Shown here piece after piece: positions 33,943 to 45,174 of a stretch of 64,000 nt of DNA. Position numbers and translations under genes: made by a program. The number at the start of each line of letters is the position of its first letter. The first letter of the stretch is position 1. The notes beneath the pieces were generated by a model. That model saw only the letters and a program-made list of their open reading frames with translations. It searched no databases and was not told the origin of the DNA. The stretch is from Chrysaora quinquecirrha (lineage: Eukaryota; Cnidaria; Scyphozoa; Semaeostomeae; Pelagiidae), in the NCBI GenBank assembly GCA_014526335.1, contig JACTAT010000326.1, positions 157,066 through 221,065 on the forward strand. Direction: 5' to 3'.

Positions 33943-36900
33943 ATGGCGAGTGGAGCAGGAAAAGGAAATTTTAGCAGTAAATTTTTAAATCTAATCGGTG
34001 GAAAAAAGAAGCCAAAACCGAAGCATGGAAGCACAGGCTCTGAAGAATCAGATGAAGAAGGTTATATGGATCCAGAGGGCCTATGTCCTACTGAACCACC
34101 GCGAGAGGCATTGAAGCCTCCTGTACCCGACTATCCACCACCGATGCCGAACCCTTCATCAAGGTCGCCGAACCCTTCGATGAGGCCTTTTTCTTCGATT
34201 GAATATGGAAATAAACCCTCAAGTCAAATAAGAGATCATGCACGAACCATGGAAAGTGGAGGTCGGGGTTTCAAACCAGCGATCGCCGAGAAAGTAAGTG
34301 AAATTTTTCCTTTTTGATTTGGGCCTAAATTTTTTGTCATCCGAACACGAGTAGTTCCAAAACTTCATAGATATATTGGCTCTTACTCAGCAAGTCAGAA
34401 CAAAGAAGGAATAAGATGGTATATTACAATTTGTTTTATTACAATAAACTTTCTAAGTAAGATTTTTCGGAGCTAATCTAGATGGAACTTTTGCTCACTA
34501 TTAACAAAAATAAAACTTTATACCTATCTATTTTTATCCTTTATCTATAATTTTGCAAAAATTCCTTTTTTCAATAAAATAATAGATGACTAGATACTAC
34601 ATTCGAAGGCAAATAGATAGGGTCTACATTCATAGGACAAAAATAGGGTAGAAACTTAATTAATTATAAGTTAATTTAGTTAATTAACCTAAACCCCATA
34701 ACAATTTAATTTTATCTGTATTCCTTTACTTTGTCAAAATGCCTTTTAAGGAAGTGTTGATTGGTATTTACAATATTTTCATTACAATTAATTTCACACC
34801 CACTAGGTTATATACAGTTTCAACTACAAAAGATCTGCTAAAGGAAAAAATGAAATTCCCATTCAATAGTTTTAATTTCCTTTATTCTGCTAAAGTTAGT
34901 CATAAAAGGAAGTAAAATATTTAAGGAAATTCAAACTATTTTTTGCACTTTAAAATATTTGTTTCCTTTTGAGTCAAAAAGCTTGAGGCATTTGTGTGTT
35001 CAAAGTTCCTGTTGAAACAAAAGGATTTCAAGGGATTTCTGTGAAATCCGTAGAAAATACTACAAGGTTGTGTAGTATGCAATTCTAAGGGAGTGAACTG
35101 CCCCTTCTATAGTCTCTCTATATCATGCTCCAAATCAAGGATCAGTATATCTTTCTTTCAGCCTAAAGTTACATCACCAAGAGTTGATGATTGCTCTGAC
35201 CCTTGGGACAGCAAAGCAAAGTCATTAAACCCACCAAGAGGGCCTGCAAAACCAGCACCATCTCATCCAAGAAATACAGACAATTATATGGACCCTTATG
35301 ATTCAAAGAAGACCTCAAAGCCAGTAGTTAACCAAAATGTTCACAGAGACAACTATATAGAACCTTGGGATTCGAAATCAAAGCCTCGAGACGTGAAAAA
35401 GAGTCACAAAGATGATTATAAAGACCCTTGGGATACCAAGATACCAGCTAGTTTGCCAAAAAGTAGTTATGAAGAAGATGAAGATTATACTGTGCCTTAT
35501 GATGCAGGTACTGTTAATTCTACACTTCTATACTTTCCTGAATACTGTGAAAGGTCCATCCCCCACTGCATTATTATGCCCCTCCCTATCAAGCCCCCTT
35601 CTCTAATAATCCTCAATGGAAGCAAAAGATTTGAAAAACTTCTCTATTACACCCATATACTATCAAGCCCTTCTCTAATATCCTGCCTTTGAAAAAGTCT
35701 CTCTATATGAAGCCCCATATTCTATCAAGCCCTGTCTCTATCAGTCCCCTTCTTTAATATCTGGCCTTTGAAAAGTCCCCTTTTAAGCCCCATATTCTAT
35801 CAAGCCCCTTCTGTAATAACCCTCTGAAAGCAAGGCTTTGAAAAGTCCTCTCTATTATACCCCATTAAACCCCTCTCTATTAAGCCCCCATTTCTAATAC
35901 CCTGCCTTTGAAAATGCTATCTTTATTAAGCCCCATATTCTATCAAGCCCCCTTCTCTAATAATCCCCCTTCTCTAATAACCCCCTCTGAAAGCAAAGAT
36001 TTGGAGAAGTCCCTCTCTGTTATAACCACCAAGCTCCCTCTATATCAATTCCCCCTTTGCTAATATCCAACCTTTGAAAAAGTCCCTCTTTTTTAAGCCC
36101 CACATTCTATCAAGCCCCCTTCTCTAACAATCCCCTTTGAATGTATGTTTGAAAAAATTCCCCTCTCTACTAAGCCCATAGTGTAGAGAAGCAACTTCAA
36201 AAAATTCAGAAATGGCCCCAATTTCAAAAATTTAAAAAAAAAACAGAAAGGACCAAAACAACAAAGTATAATGCTAAGAGTGTTGGAGGGTTGGAGGGCA
36301 CCTCACAATGTCATTATTTCAGGTCAAATTTGTTCCAGAAATTTGTTTCTCAATCTATAGTATCTGTCAATCAAAAGATAAAAATATGCAATTTCTATAA
36401 ATTTCCATAATAACTAGCTATAAAAATAATAATAACATTATTATTGAAAGAAATCAAAATTAGTTACTCTTTCCTATTTCAAAATTTGTAAATTTTTCTT
36501 CCAATTTGTAATTATTATTTATAAATAGAAATAATGATAAAAACACTATTGGATTGCAGAGAATTAATTGTGGGTGGATAAGTGTAACAAAAACTGTTAC
36601 ATGGTGTTAATGAAAACATTATACCTGTGTCATCTTAGGTGAATCACAAGGAACTCGTAATTTCTTAGAAATAGTACATGTATCCCCTCACTGCTAAAAG
36701 CCAGCTGGAAGTTACAGGTTTTTTTTATCAGAAACTGGTTTTGAAAGAACTTTTTGTCAAGAACTGGGCACAAGTCACGTGATAGACAGCTAACTATTAA
36801 CAACGGCTAACAATAAGTACAAGCGGGTAAAACGTCTTAATGAGTAATGTCTGTCACGTGACTTGAGCCAAGTACTTCAAATATTGGCTGGAAATTAAAG

Positions 36901-39789
36901 AGACTCCAGCACTTTTTTCAAAGAAAAAAACATTGTCAAACTTCCTTTCTATGAAAAAGTCCATCATGTGCGACTAACACAAGTCGAACTTTATTTTTGG
37001 TAAAATTTGCACGTAATGAAGAAATTTTATGTTGTTTTTGGATCTACCATAAATTATTTCTGTTGAAAGAAAAGTTCCCTTCAAATACTGTAAACTAAGT
37101 TCCACATTTTGTTTATGTTTTATGTTTTATAGGTCCAAAAGCAGTAGGAAATGGTGTTAAACCAACTGCCCCGATGGAGGAGGATATTTATGACATGACA
37201 TATGAAGATCAAATTGCAGCTGCGAGGGCGCAAATTGATGCTGACAAAAAGAATAAGAAAGATACGAGTCCACCACAGAGAAAAGCCGCTCCAAAGTATG
37301 ATTCTCCTAAATTATGTCTAATGCGTATCTTCCGGATCATTTGCTGTGATTTACTAGCTTTCACGTCAATTCTATGTCTACATTTCATTTTATTTCAATT
37401 TTGTAATTGTCTTTCAAAATTCCAAGTAACAGCGGAGACATTTTTGGCCTATACCTCTACTTGAAAACTTTTTTCGTGTGACACTCCTCAGAGTATAAAC
37501 GTCAGAAACAGAGTCAACGTCACTTCTGAACTTATACTCCGAGAAGTGTCAGAAGAAAAAAGCTTTTTAAGTATGTCCAGAGATGTTTCCTTGCAGTTTC
37601 TCTTTTACTGCGTCATTCGCTGAGATGCAAAGTCGAAGTCAAAAATTCACTACTGCTCTAGATTTCTAGGCCTCGATAGCTACCAGTTGATTGTCTTCCT
37701 TTTTGATGACTATAAGTTGCGTTTTATATCGAATTCTGAGCAGCTATTTTATTTTGAGACTTAAGTTCATTTCGAAACCTTGAAATGGACTTTGTAAAAT
37801 AAATATACAAGAATAAATGGAGAAGTTTGATTGAAACATTTTCATTCCGTTTGGTTTCCTTCCGTTTTAAAGCTCATGTTTCAGAGCCTTCTTATTTCTG
37901 GAACGGGACGGAATGGGACACTCTATATCGTTCTTGTTTGAACACTGCTTTCGGTTCCGTTCTCGTGTCTCCACAGCCTTTATACCGTAATCTATTGCCT
38001 CTTAGATTTGTCCAAGAAGATAATTACGAAGAGCCTTGGGAATATAAAGCTAAAAGTTTTCCCAAAACAGCACCAAAGGTACCAAGTCCAACTACGCATG
38101 CACCAAAGACACTAAACCCGTCTACGCATGCACAGAAGCCACCGTCGGATGATTACGATGCACCATGGGAATGGAACCAAAATTCGTTGACAAAGGCAAT
38201 GGCAAAACTGCCGCCTCCAAATGCTAAACAATCTGAGATGTCACGTGAACGAGTTGAGAGCTCCTTGAACAACCAAAATAAGCCGATGATAAAAACAAAT
38301 CTTCGTCAACAGTCAAAGGAATCAGTGCAAACAGAAAGTCCCAATGAAGAAAGGATCTATGAAGTTGATCCTACGATTCCACTCGAGCATCAGAAGTAGG
38401 TGTTTTTCTGTGTCTTTTTTATTATATTTGAGTTCGTTTGGCTTGGCTTGGCTTGGCTTGCTTTGACCTTGACCTGACCTTTACATTGACCTTGACCATA
38501 ACCTTATGTCTTCAACCTTGACCTGACCTTGACCTGGTTGACCTTGACCTTGTTTCTATTTGAGTTCGTTTTGCTTGGCTTGCTTTTGTGTAGCTTGATT
38601 TAGTTTGACTTGAGTTGACTTTATCTGTCTTTGGTTCAATATGATTAAGTTTGACTTTGGATTCCAACTCTGATTCGACTTTAAACAGTTTTCATTGTGT
38701 TAACTTTGACGTGAAGTGGTGTGACGTAACGTAACATAATGCAAAGTTACGCGACGTTTACCGACTCTCACCTTTAACCTTGACATTAACATTGGCCTAG
38801 ACATTCACCATGACAATGTGTCTTTGACCTGACCTTGACCTGGTTTACCTTGACCTTGATCTTGACATTGACCCAGACATTAACCATGACTTTGTGTCTT
38901 TTACTTTGACCTGACCTTGACCTTGCGGACCTTGACTTGACCTTGACATTGACCATGACTTTATGTCTTTGACCTTGACCTGACCTGGACCTGGTTGACC
39001 TTGATCTGACCTTTACATTGACCATGACCTTATGTATTTGACCTTGACCTGAGCTGACTTGATCTGACTTTGCCTGAAATCACACCTTCTAACAACTGAT
39101 ACGAGTTCAATGTCAATTTGATGGCATATTTTTCTTTGTCTCAGCTGGTATCATGGAAAGATTCCACGACTTGAAGCCGAATCAATGCTTAGAGGTCTTC
39201 CTGACTGCAGTTATTTGATACGAGACAGCGAAAGTTCAAAAACCGACTATTCCTTATCAGTCAGGTAATATATAGTGCCTTGCTAGTAAATATGCCCTTT
39301 TGTTTATGCAGTATCAGTTCTGACACGCAAAATAAAATGTCGCGCGCGACTTTTCTTCTAGTTTAGCCGTACCTTCACGCTACAAATTTTGTCACGCGCT
39401 AGAAAGTTTCAGAGGTTGCTTAACCCGGAGACATCGCGAGGACATGTCTCGAGCAACATTGTCGCACGCGACATGTCTCCTAGTTTAGCAAGGCCTAAAC
39501 GCTTTTAAATCCATTTGTTTCTACCCCGTTACTAAATCAACTGAATTCTGGACTGATTTCATTCTAACTTTAATTTTACAGGAATCACAACGAACCAATG
39601 CATTTGAAAATTTCATGTCGACAAGGCAAATTCATCTTAGGCCAAAACAGCCGACCGTATGATACGATACCAGAAATGATACATCATTACTCAATGAACA
39701 AATTAAATATAAAAGGAGCGGAGCAAGTCAAACTTATTTATCCAGTTATCCAAGAAGCAATGTACTTTACTGTTGAGCCTGGTAGCTAG
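33943..39789 (+). CDS. SHB-family SH2 adaptor protein
   Basis: Six exons in continuous phase: 33943-34293, 35162-35507, 37133-37295, 38006-38395, 39145-39264 and 39582-39789 (TAG). 525 residues. The N-terminus is basic and Pro-rich. Residues 125-395 carry repeated Tyr-acidic-Pro motifs of the SHB/SHD/SHE/SHF family: DNYMDPYDSK, DNYIEPWDSK, DDYKDPWDTK, DYTVPYDA, DNYEEPWEYK and DDYDAPWEW. The lead-in VDPTIPLEHQ and the C-terminal SH2 domain (about residues 417-520: NWYHGKIPRLEAE, YLIRDSESS with the phosphotyrosine-binding Arg, YDTIPEMIHHYS, KGAEQVKLIYPV) match the family from end to end. Such adaptors link tyrosine-phosphorylated receptors to downstream partners at the membrane. Which of the four vertebrate paralogues is closest is not decided. 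Confidence 0.93.
34320..35090. other. Intron 1 of the SHB-family gene
   Basis: AT-rich, no additional exon seen. Contains TTAATTAA-type runs near 34660-34690. Confidence 0.5.
35530..36180. repeat. Degenerate tandem array, pyrimidine-rich
   Basis: About six irregular copies of a 90-130 bp unit with landmarks AAGCCCCATATTCTATCAAG, CCCCCTTCTCTAATAA and CTTTGAAAAAGTCCCTCTC. It lies in intron 2 of the SHB-family gene. Confidence 0.8.
36190..37130. other. Rest of intron 2 of the SHB-family gene
   Basis: No exon seen. AAGTCACGTGATAGAC (36774) and its near inverse GTCTGTCACGTGACTTG (36849) form an inverted pair of CACGTGA motifs about 75 bases apart. Confidence 0.45.
37425..37600. mobile_element. 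Two PLE tails head to head, degenerate hammerheads
   Basis: A minus-strand tail (hammerhead about 37456-37497) abuts a plus-strand tail (about 37533-37575). The minus copy keeps the CTGAGGA core, but an extra A next to the cleavage site disturbs stem I. The plus copy keeps stem I (ATACT/AGTAT), but its core reads CCGAGAA (U4 to C and G8 to A). It lies in intron 3 of the SHB-family gene. Confidence 0.7.
38440..39070. repeat. TGACCT/TTGACC degenerate array
   Basis: Dozens of TTGACC, TGACCT and TTGACCTGACC units with scattered TTGACATTGACC and ACCATGACTTTATGTC blocks. TGACCT is the complement of the AGGTCA nuclear-receptor half-site. It lies in intron 4 of the SHB-family gene. Short open frames on the minus strand are products of the repeat. 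Confidence 0.85.
39320..39498. mobile_element. TIR element related to 31658-31926
   Basis: Ends with CATGTCTCCTAGTTTAGC plus AAGGCC. TTCTAGTTTAGCCG at 39356 and GTCGCGCGCGAC / GTCGCACGCGAC are internal inverted motifs. It lies in the last intron of the SHB-family gene. Confidence 0.6.
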
Positions 39790-39840
39790 ATATTTCCACG
39801 TAAGAATCTTTGATGTAAAATTCGTAATTGCTCCAAGGTA

Positions 39841-39846
39841 AATAAA
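39841..39846 (+). promoter_or_regulatory. Polyadenylation signal, SHB-family gene
   Basis: AATAAA about 50 bases after the TAG stop. Confidence 0.55.
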
Positions 39847-39948
39847 TTCTTTTGAATGATAATAATTGTTATTTTAAGTTGACAATTTGTTAATTAATTC
39901 AAAGTTGAGATGTTGCTTATAGGACAATAATTTTGGATCCTGTGTTCT

Positions 39949-40261
39949 GCCCTTTTTGCTTGGCCAAACAATCAAGCATTTTGGTCAAACATTTGTAATT
40001 TACTAATAGAGCAAAATGCTAAACCGTTTGGCCACATCACAAAACATTGCTCGTCCAAAATTTTTGGTTTGATACACGCATGAAATGTTTTTAGAAATGT
40101 TTTTATATTTTTTCAAAAACATTGCTGAGCGAATTCTGCTTGTCAAGCAACGTTTTGTGATGTGACCAAACGGTCAAAAATCGTTTGTAAAGCAAATCTC
40201 AGATTTATGGCCAACAATGCTCGATCGTTTGGCCAACAATGTTTGATCATTTTGCCAGGGC
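39949..40261. mobile_element. MITE family C (CAAACATT), complete copy
   Basis: A 313 bp element starting GCCCTTTTTGCTTGGCCAAAC and ending GATCATTTTGCCAGGGC. Long inverted subsections include AAACCGTTTGGCCACATCAC / GTGATGTGACCAAACGGT. Non-coding. Confidence 0.75.
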
Positions 40262-40269
40262 TGAATATT

Positions 40270-41420
40270 CTAACTTACAAACGCTTCAATTTGAGGCTTT
40301 GATTTTGCGATATAAGTCTGAAAGCGTTAAACTCAAATGCACTGTACACGATTTATCTACACTATACGGTTAGTTGATTAGGCCACTGCTGTATAAACTT
40401 CAAGAGCCTCACCTTTTAAGCTGGGATGGCAGTATTCTTTTTAATTGATGGATCTCCGAGGCTGGACCTGAAAAAGATGGTCGCATATAAAAGACAATAA
40501 ACCTCCAAAGTACGAAACTTAGCATCTCTGATCTCCTTGTGAAATTTCGTAAAAGCAATTTAATTTGTACGGATTTTCATTGATTTCTATGAAAATATAA
40601 GGATCAAAGTTGAGATTATTATTAATGATGGCGTAATTACTGCTATATAATTAAGAGAAAATTTGTAATAAGACATGCAACATAAAGATTTTAGATCAAA
40701 ATTTGTGTCTGTACCTTAAAATTTTCATAATGTAGAACGAATTTACTAATAAAAGTTCCCTTGTTTTGAGTTTTTCTTATATACCAATATTGTGATATAG
40801 AATTATAGTTATTGAATAATAATTATGTTGATAGTTTAAAATTATATGCTTCTTTTAGCAATACTATTGTACAGTATTTCATGAAAATTTTTCCATTTTT
40901 TGCTCATATCTGAGTTTTTTGTGAATTTTATGTCTGCTTATTTTGAGAGAGTTTGCGAGTTGCGATGCTTGCGGAGAAATCTTGGGCGAAAATCATTTGT
41001 CAGTTAAGGTTTTTGACAAAAATTAAGCTTTTAGGGAGTACCCAGTCATTCTGTGAGGGCTGGATCAAAAGTCTAGTTACTTATTAAAAAAAGATGTACT
41101 TTTCCAACACTATTAATTCGCGTATCATGAGCTGGAAGCAAAGGCAAGGGATATCCACGATGCGACGCCTCAGCCACATTGTTCCGGCATTGTGGATGCA
41201 AGTGGGGAGCATTCATCTCAGCACCGGGTCTATGTTTTTGCTATTGGCACAGTTGGAGCCTCGAATTGGATATTTTACACTACGTCATATTTGCATAAGT
41301 CGACCAAGATCTAATGCTGATCTTAGCAACCTGGCCTGGCCTTTTTATGGGAGCTGAGCCTGGATGCTCTAATTCTAGTTATTTTTCATGCAATATCTTT
41401 GTAATTTTAACATTTCTTGA
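40270..41420. other. Intergenic between the SHB-family gene and mRpL24
   Basis: No exon supported. The open frame at 41094-41357 has no recognisable domain. Confidence 0.4.
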
Positions 41421-41432
41421 TAGATGTAAGAT

Positions 41433-44400
41433 ATGAGCAGGCAGCCTGTGATCCCTTGGAATCCTTTTCCGAGAAGACCTCTGCCAAGTCGATTTCCAAC
41501 GCCGACAAGACATCCCAAAAAGGCCAAAAAGATAATTCCATGGGACAGAAATGATTGGCATGTTGTCAAAGGAGACTTTGTAAGATAAAAATATTTAAAT
41601 TTTTGCACGTACGTAGAGTATATGGCCGCAAAAGATATGTATATTTAGGTAGGTCCTAAATGGCAAGGTAGTCAATAAAAATAAGCGTAAAACTCATACA
41701 TCATAAATTATAGGCCAAGAAGGCCAGATGGGCTTGCACAGTTGCAGGCCCACTGAGAGGCAACCTGGCCCCAGGAGCAGGATTGAAACTTTGTTGTGTG
41801 CTTGTGTCACCAAAGAACCTTGGCATGCAATTTTATCTCAAACAATAGAAAACAATACCTGTTTTGTTTGTAAAACAATAGCCTGGGGGCTGAAACAATA
41901 CAAACAATAAAACAATAGCAGGAGCAGGATTTAAACTTTGTTGTATGCATGTGTCACTAAAGAACCTTGTTGGTGCACAATTTTACCTCAAACAATGGAA
42001 AACAATACCCCTTTTGTTTGTGAAACAATAGCCATGGGGCCAGGTGTCTACAAATTCCAGTCTGGCCTGAGCCTCTCTGGGGATAGGTAAATTCTGAGCC
42101 CTAATGCCAAGTTTTTTGAGCCACACCCCCTTTTTAGTTAGAACACCCTTTCCCAACAGAACGTAGCTGCTTCTAAGCAAATAAGAGTGCAACCCCATCA
42201 AGCATATAGCAGAATTGACCAGAGTAGTGCTTATCCACCACAGTACGCAAAAATACCACCACAATACACAAAAATCACCACAGTAGTGCATATCCACAAT
42301 TAGTACGTGAAAGCTACTACTGCAGTATACAAAAATGTCACCACAGTAGTGCAAAGCCATCACAGTACACAACAACTGCCACTACATTACGCAGAATACC
42401 ACCACAGTAGTGTGTATCCACCATAGTATGCCAAAAATACCACTTAGTAGTGCGTATAGATTTGCTTGCATGTGTACTAGCTTGCTTTTACGAAGCTTCA
42501 ATTTAAATCTATCCTGCATCTTTTCAATACAGGTTGAAATTTTAGTTGGGAAAGACAAAGGTAAACAAGGAAAGATCCGTGAAGTTGCAAGATCAAAGAA
42601 CTGGGTTTTTGTACAAGGGTTGAACACTGTAAGACTTTCGCCAGTCCCGGGCTAAACCATCAAACATTGCTCTTCAAACATCTGAGATTTGGTTTACAAG
42701 TAATGTTTAGCAATTTGGCCATGTAACCAAACAATGCTTTACAAGCAGCAGAGGTGTTGGAAGCAAGTCATCGGGACACCAGGCAGTGGGGGCAGAAGCA
42801 ACAAATTCAGGAGCAAAACCATAGAAAAGTCAAAGAATTCACAACTGTTATGAGAAAAGTGGGGTAATTGCCCCCCCCCCCAATTGCCCCCTCTGTCCCA
42901 ATGCTTCAGGCACCCCTGACAAGCAGAATTGCTTAGCAATGTGTTTTTGAAAACTTCAAAAGCATTTTGGTGTATCGTAAGCAAATAAATGTTTGTCAAA
43001 TAATGTTTGATTGTTTGGCCATGGATTAATTTCATCAACTGATTTTTTTCTTGATTTGAGTCGAATATCAAGCTACTCCCGTTCACATTAAATTTACTGT
43101 AAATCTCTTAAATTTCTGTAGTATCATAAATATATGAAGCCGTATCAAGACTTTCCTGGAGGACATTTTGCTTTTGAGGAACCCCTTCATGCTGCAGATG
43201 TTAAATTAGTGGATCCAAATACAGGGTAAAGAGCCTAATTCTTTCATTTTTGTTTCTATGTACATTCTTCAGACATAATTTCTTCAAAATGAATTTGTAT
43301 TTAATTTCCATCGATGTTATGTTGTAAAATATGATTTTTTCTTCTTTTTGTATAGGAAAGCAACTGATATAGTCTGGCGATATAGTGAAGAAGGCAAAAA
43401 GGTTCGTGTGTCACTTGATAGTGGCAAGATCATTCCTAAACCACCATGGGAGAGAAGTGATTTTAAATCAAAAGATGCTGTACCAGGTTTGGTTCGACTT
43501 GACTTTGATTTGATTTGCTTGACTTGACTTGATTTGACATGGTTTGATGTGACATGACTTTACGTGACGTGACGTCACATGACTTGACGTGACCTGACGT
43601 GGTGTGTCGTGCTGTGACGTGACGAGACGTGACGCAATTTGACCTTCACTTGACTCACTTTGACTTGACTTGGCTTTCCTCTATTCGACTTAACTTGAGT
43701 TGACTTGTTTCGACTGGACTCTCCTTGACTTAATTTGACTTGAATTGACTTGGCTCAACTTGACTCACTTTGACTCGACATTGCTTCACTTAATTTGAAT
43801 TGACTTGATTTGATCAAATTGAATCAACCTAACTTGACTTGACTGGAATCGACTCGAATTGGCTCAACTTGCAAGAGCTTTTTCAGCGTTTCCTCTAAAT
43901 TGTTGTTGTGTATCGTATTTCCCCGAAAAGAAGATCTGCCATAGGACAACATTTACTAGATCATCCAAAGTGTGCGAAAATTACAACGAGGATTGTTTTC
44001 GAATAATATGCAGGGTTAGATCCTCGTTTCATCTCAGCGTTTTGGAATCCGTCCACATCAAAACTAAAAAGCCGGTTCTGTGTAGACAGAAAGATTTCGT
44101 TTTCTCACTTGGACTCTTCAATTTATTTTCATTGTCCTTGCCGCCGAAAGCTGATTGGTGTTTAAAACACAATGCCAAGTCAGCTTTTCTTTCTGATTGG
44201 TGCATTTTGAGCCGCATTTGGGTATAAATTCCGCCTTAGTTTTATTATTTCGGTCTGTTTCTGACGTTTCTCTGAGGTTCTGAGGAGCATCAGACGAAAA
44301 AAGCTTTTAAGTATGCCCGAAAATGTTTCCGCTGTTTATCGTAACTCTTGTTTAAATTGTTTTTTTTTTATAGATGGAGAATTCGACACGTTAAAATCCG

Positions 44401-44651
44401 AAGCTTCAAAACAAACGTACATTCCATCAATGCTTTTATTCCACGAAGAAATCATGAAAACAATGAACGTTGAACCAACCATTCCGAAGACAGAACCTGA
44501 TCCACGTGACGTCATAATGGCGGAAATAAAAATGGACGCTATATCACAACCAACAAGTGTCACAACTAATGTCAAAGAAACTCCACCTTTATACATGACT
44601 GTTGCTTTTTATCTTCGTAATTTGTTAGAAAATCTTAAAATTTGGAAGTGA
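41433..44651 (+). CDS. mRpL24: Mitochondrial ribosomal protein L24 (uL24m)
   Basis: Five exons in phase: 41433-41579, 42533-42628, 43122-43225, 43356-43486 and 44374-44651 (TGA). 251 residues against about 216 in human. TAA is in frame just before the ATG. The N-terminus ([20 protein letters not shown]) has Arg but no acidic residues, fitting a mitochondrial import sequence. [13 protein letters not shown] leads into the KOW motif [18 protein letters not shown], followed by [11 protein letters not shown]. Then come [32 protein letters not shown] and SGKIIPKP, all uL24m landmarks. The protein is in the mitochondrial large subunit and early assembly. The last 25 residues (from [11 protein letters not shown]) do not look like the family and could be intron read-through if a further 3' exon exists. 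Confidence 0.93.
41768..42050. repeat. Tandem duplication, about 150 bp unit
   Basis: GGAGCAGGATTGAAACTTTG at 41774 recurs at 41924. The units share CACAATTTTACCTCAAACAA-type and AAACAATAGCC blocks. It lies in intron 1 of mRpL24. Confidence 0.8.
42215..42450. repeat. Degenerate ACCACAGTAGTGC repeats
   Basis: About ten units of ACCACCACAGTAGTGCATATCC type. It lies in intron 1 of mRpL24. Confidence 0.75.
42650..43022. mobile_element. MITE family C (CAAACATT), copy in mRpL24
   Basis: Left end GGGCTAAACCATCAAACATTG and right end AATGTTTGATTGTTTGGCC, with an unrelated C-rich segment (near 42870) inside. It lies in intron 2 of mRpL24. Confidence 0.65.
43490..43865. repeat. TTGACTTGAC degenerate array
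   Basis: Simple sequence of TTGACT, GTGACGT and TTGATT units, similar in kind to the TTGACC array at 38440-39070 but of different unit sequence. It lies in intron 4 of mRpL24. Confidence 0.8.
43930..44345 (+). mobile_element. PLE 3' end and tail, copy in mRpL24 intron 4
   Basis: Begins with the PLE C-terminal coding block in one open frame ([29 protein letters not shown]), then the common tail. The hammerhead segment (44274-44315) keeps the CTGAGGA core, G12-A13-A14 and stem III, but the 5' strand of stem I is GAGGTT instead of CATACT, so stem I is mostly lost. Confidence 0.8.
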
Positions 44652-44895
44652 ACATTAGTTTCTTATAAGTCAGTGTTAATTAGAACTATCGTGTTATCGT
44701 CTAAATTGAGTTTCCCTTTTTGTAGGATACTTGAACGATTTTGCGCAATTAACCTTGGCGAGCCAAGGCTATCACTTTCGCAATTTTTCCAGTAGCGCAT
44801 TTTTGTTTGTTTGTCAACTTATTTTATATCGATTCTCTAATTTCTAGCTTTCTACATACAAAATATACATAGGAAACTAATCTAAATCGATAATT

Positions 44896-44901
44896 AATAA
44901 A
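44896..44901 (+). promoter_or_regulatory. Candidate mRpL24 polyadenylation signal
   Basis: AATAAATAAAA about 245 bases after the stop codon. Confidence 0.4.
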
Positions 44902-44915
44902 TAAAATATATGTAA

Positions 44916-45170
44916 TTATGTTAATCCATACTGACAAGCATTGCAATTACAGTTTTTAATCATGTGTTTAAAACTGTTCAAATTTTCGGCGGATTTTATT
45001 TCATTCGGCAGGCCATTCCATATTTGCGGACCCAAAGATCGAAGGCTATTAGAGCCAAAGGTGACCTGATTTGGTCTGTAATGCTGTAAGTCATTGGGGT
45101 TTCGCGATGAGTAGATAGATGATTTTATTTTAAAAATATCATGCATGAAAGATGGGTTTATATTTTAAAG
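44916..45170 (-). pseudogene. LINE 3' end fragment
   Basis: Minus-strand frame with TFGSNSLRSLGPQIWNGLPN and EIKSAENLNSFKHMIKNC, the extreme C-terminus of many LINE ORF2 proteins, ending in a stop at 44916. 5'-truncated. Confidence 0.8.
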
Positions 45171-45174
45171 CATT

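Noticed and set aside
38786..39025. Minus-strand frame rich in KVRSRSTRSRSGQ
   Set aside because: Encoded by the TTGACC array inside an SHB intron; an RS-domain look-alike.
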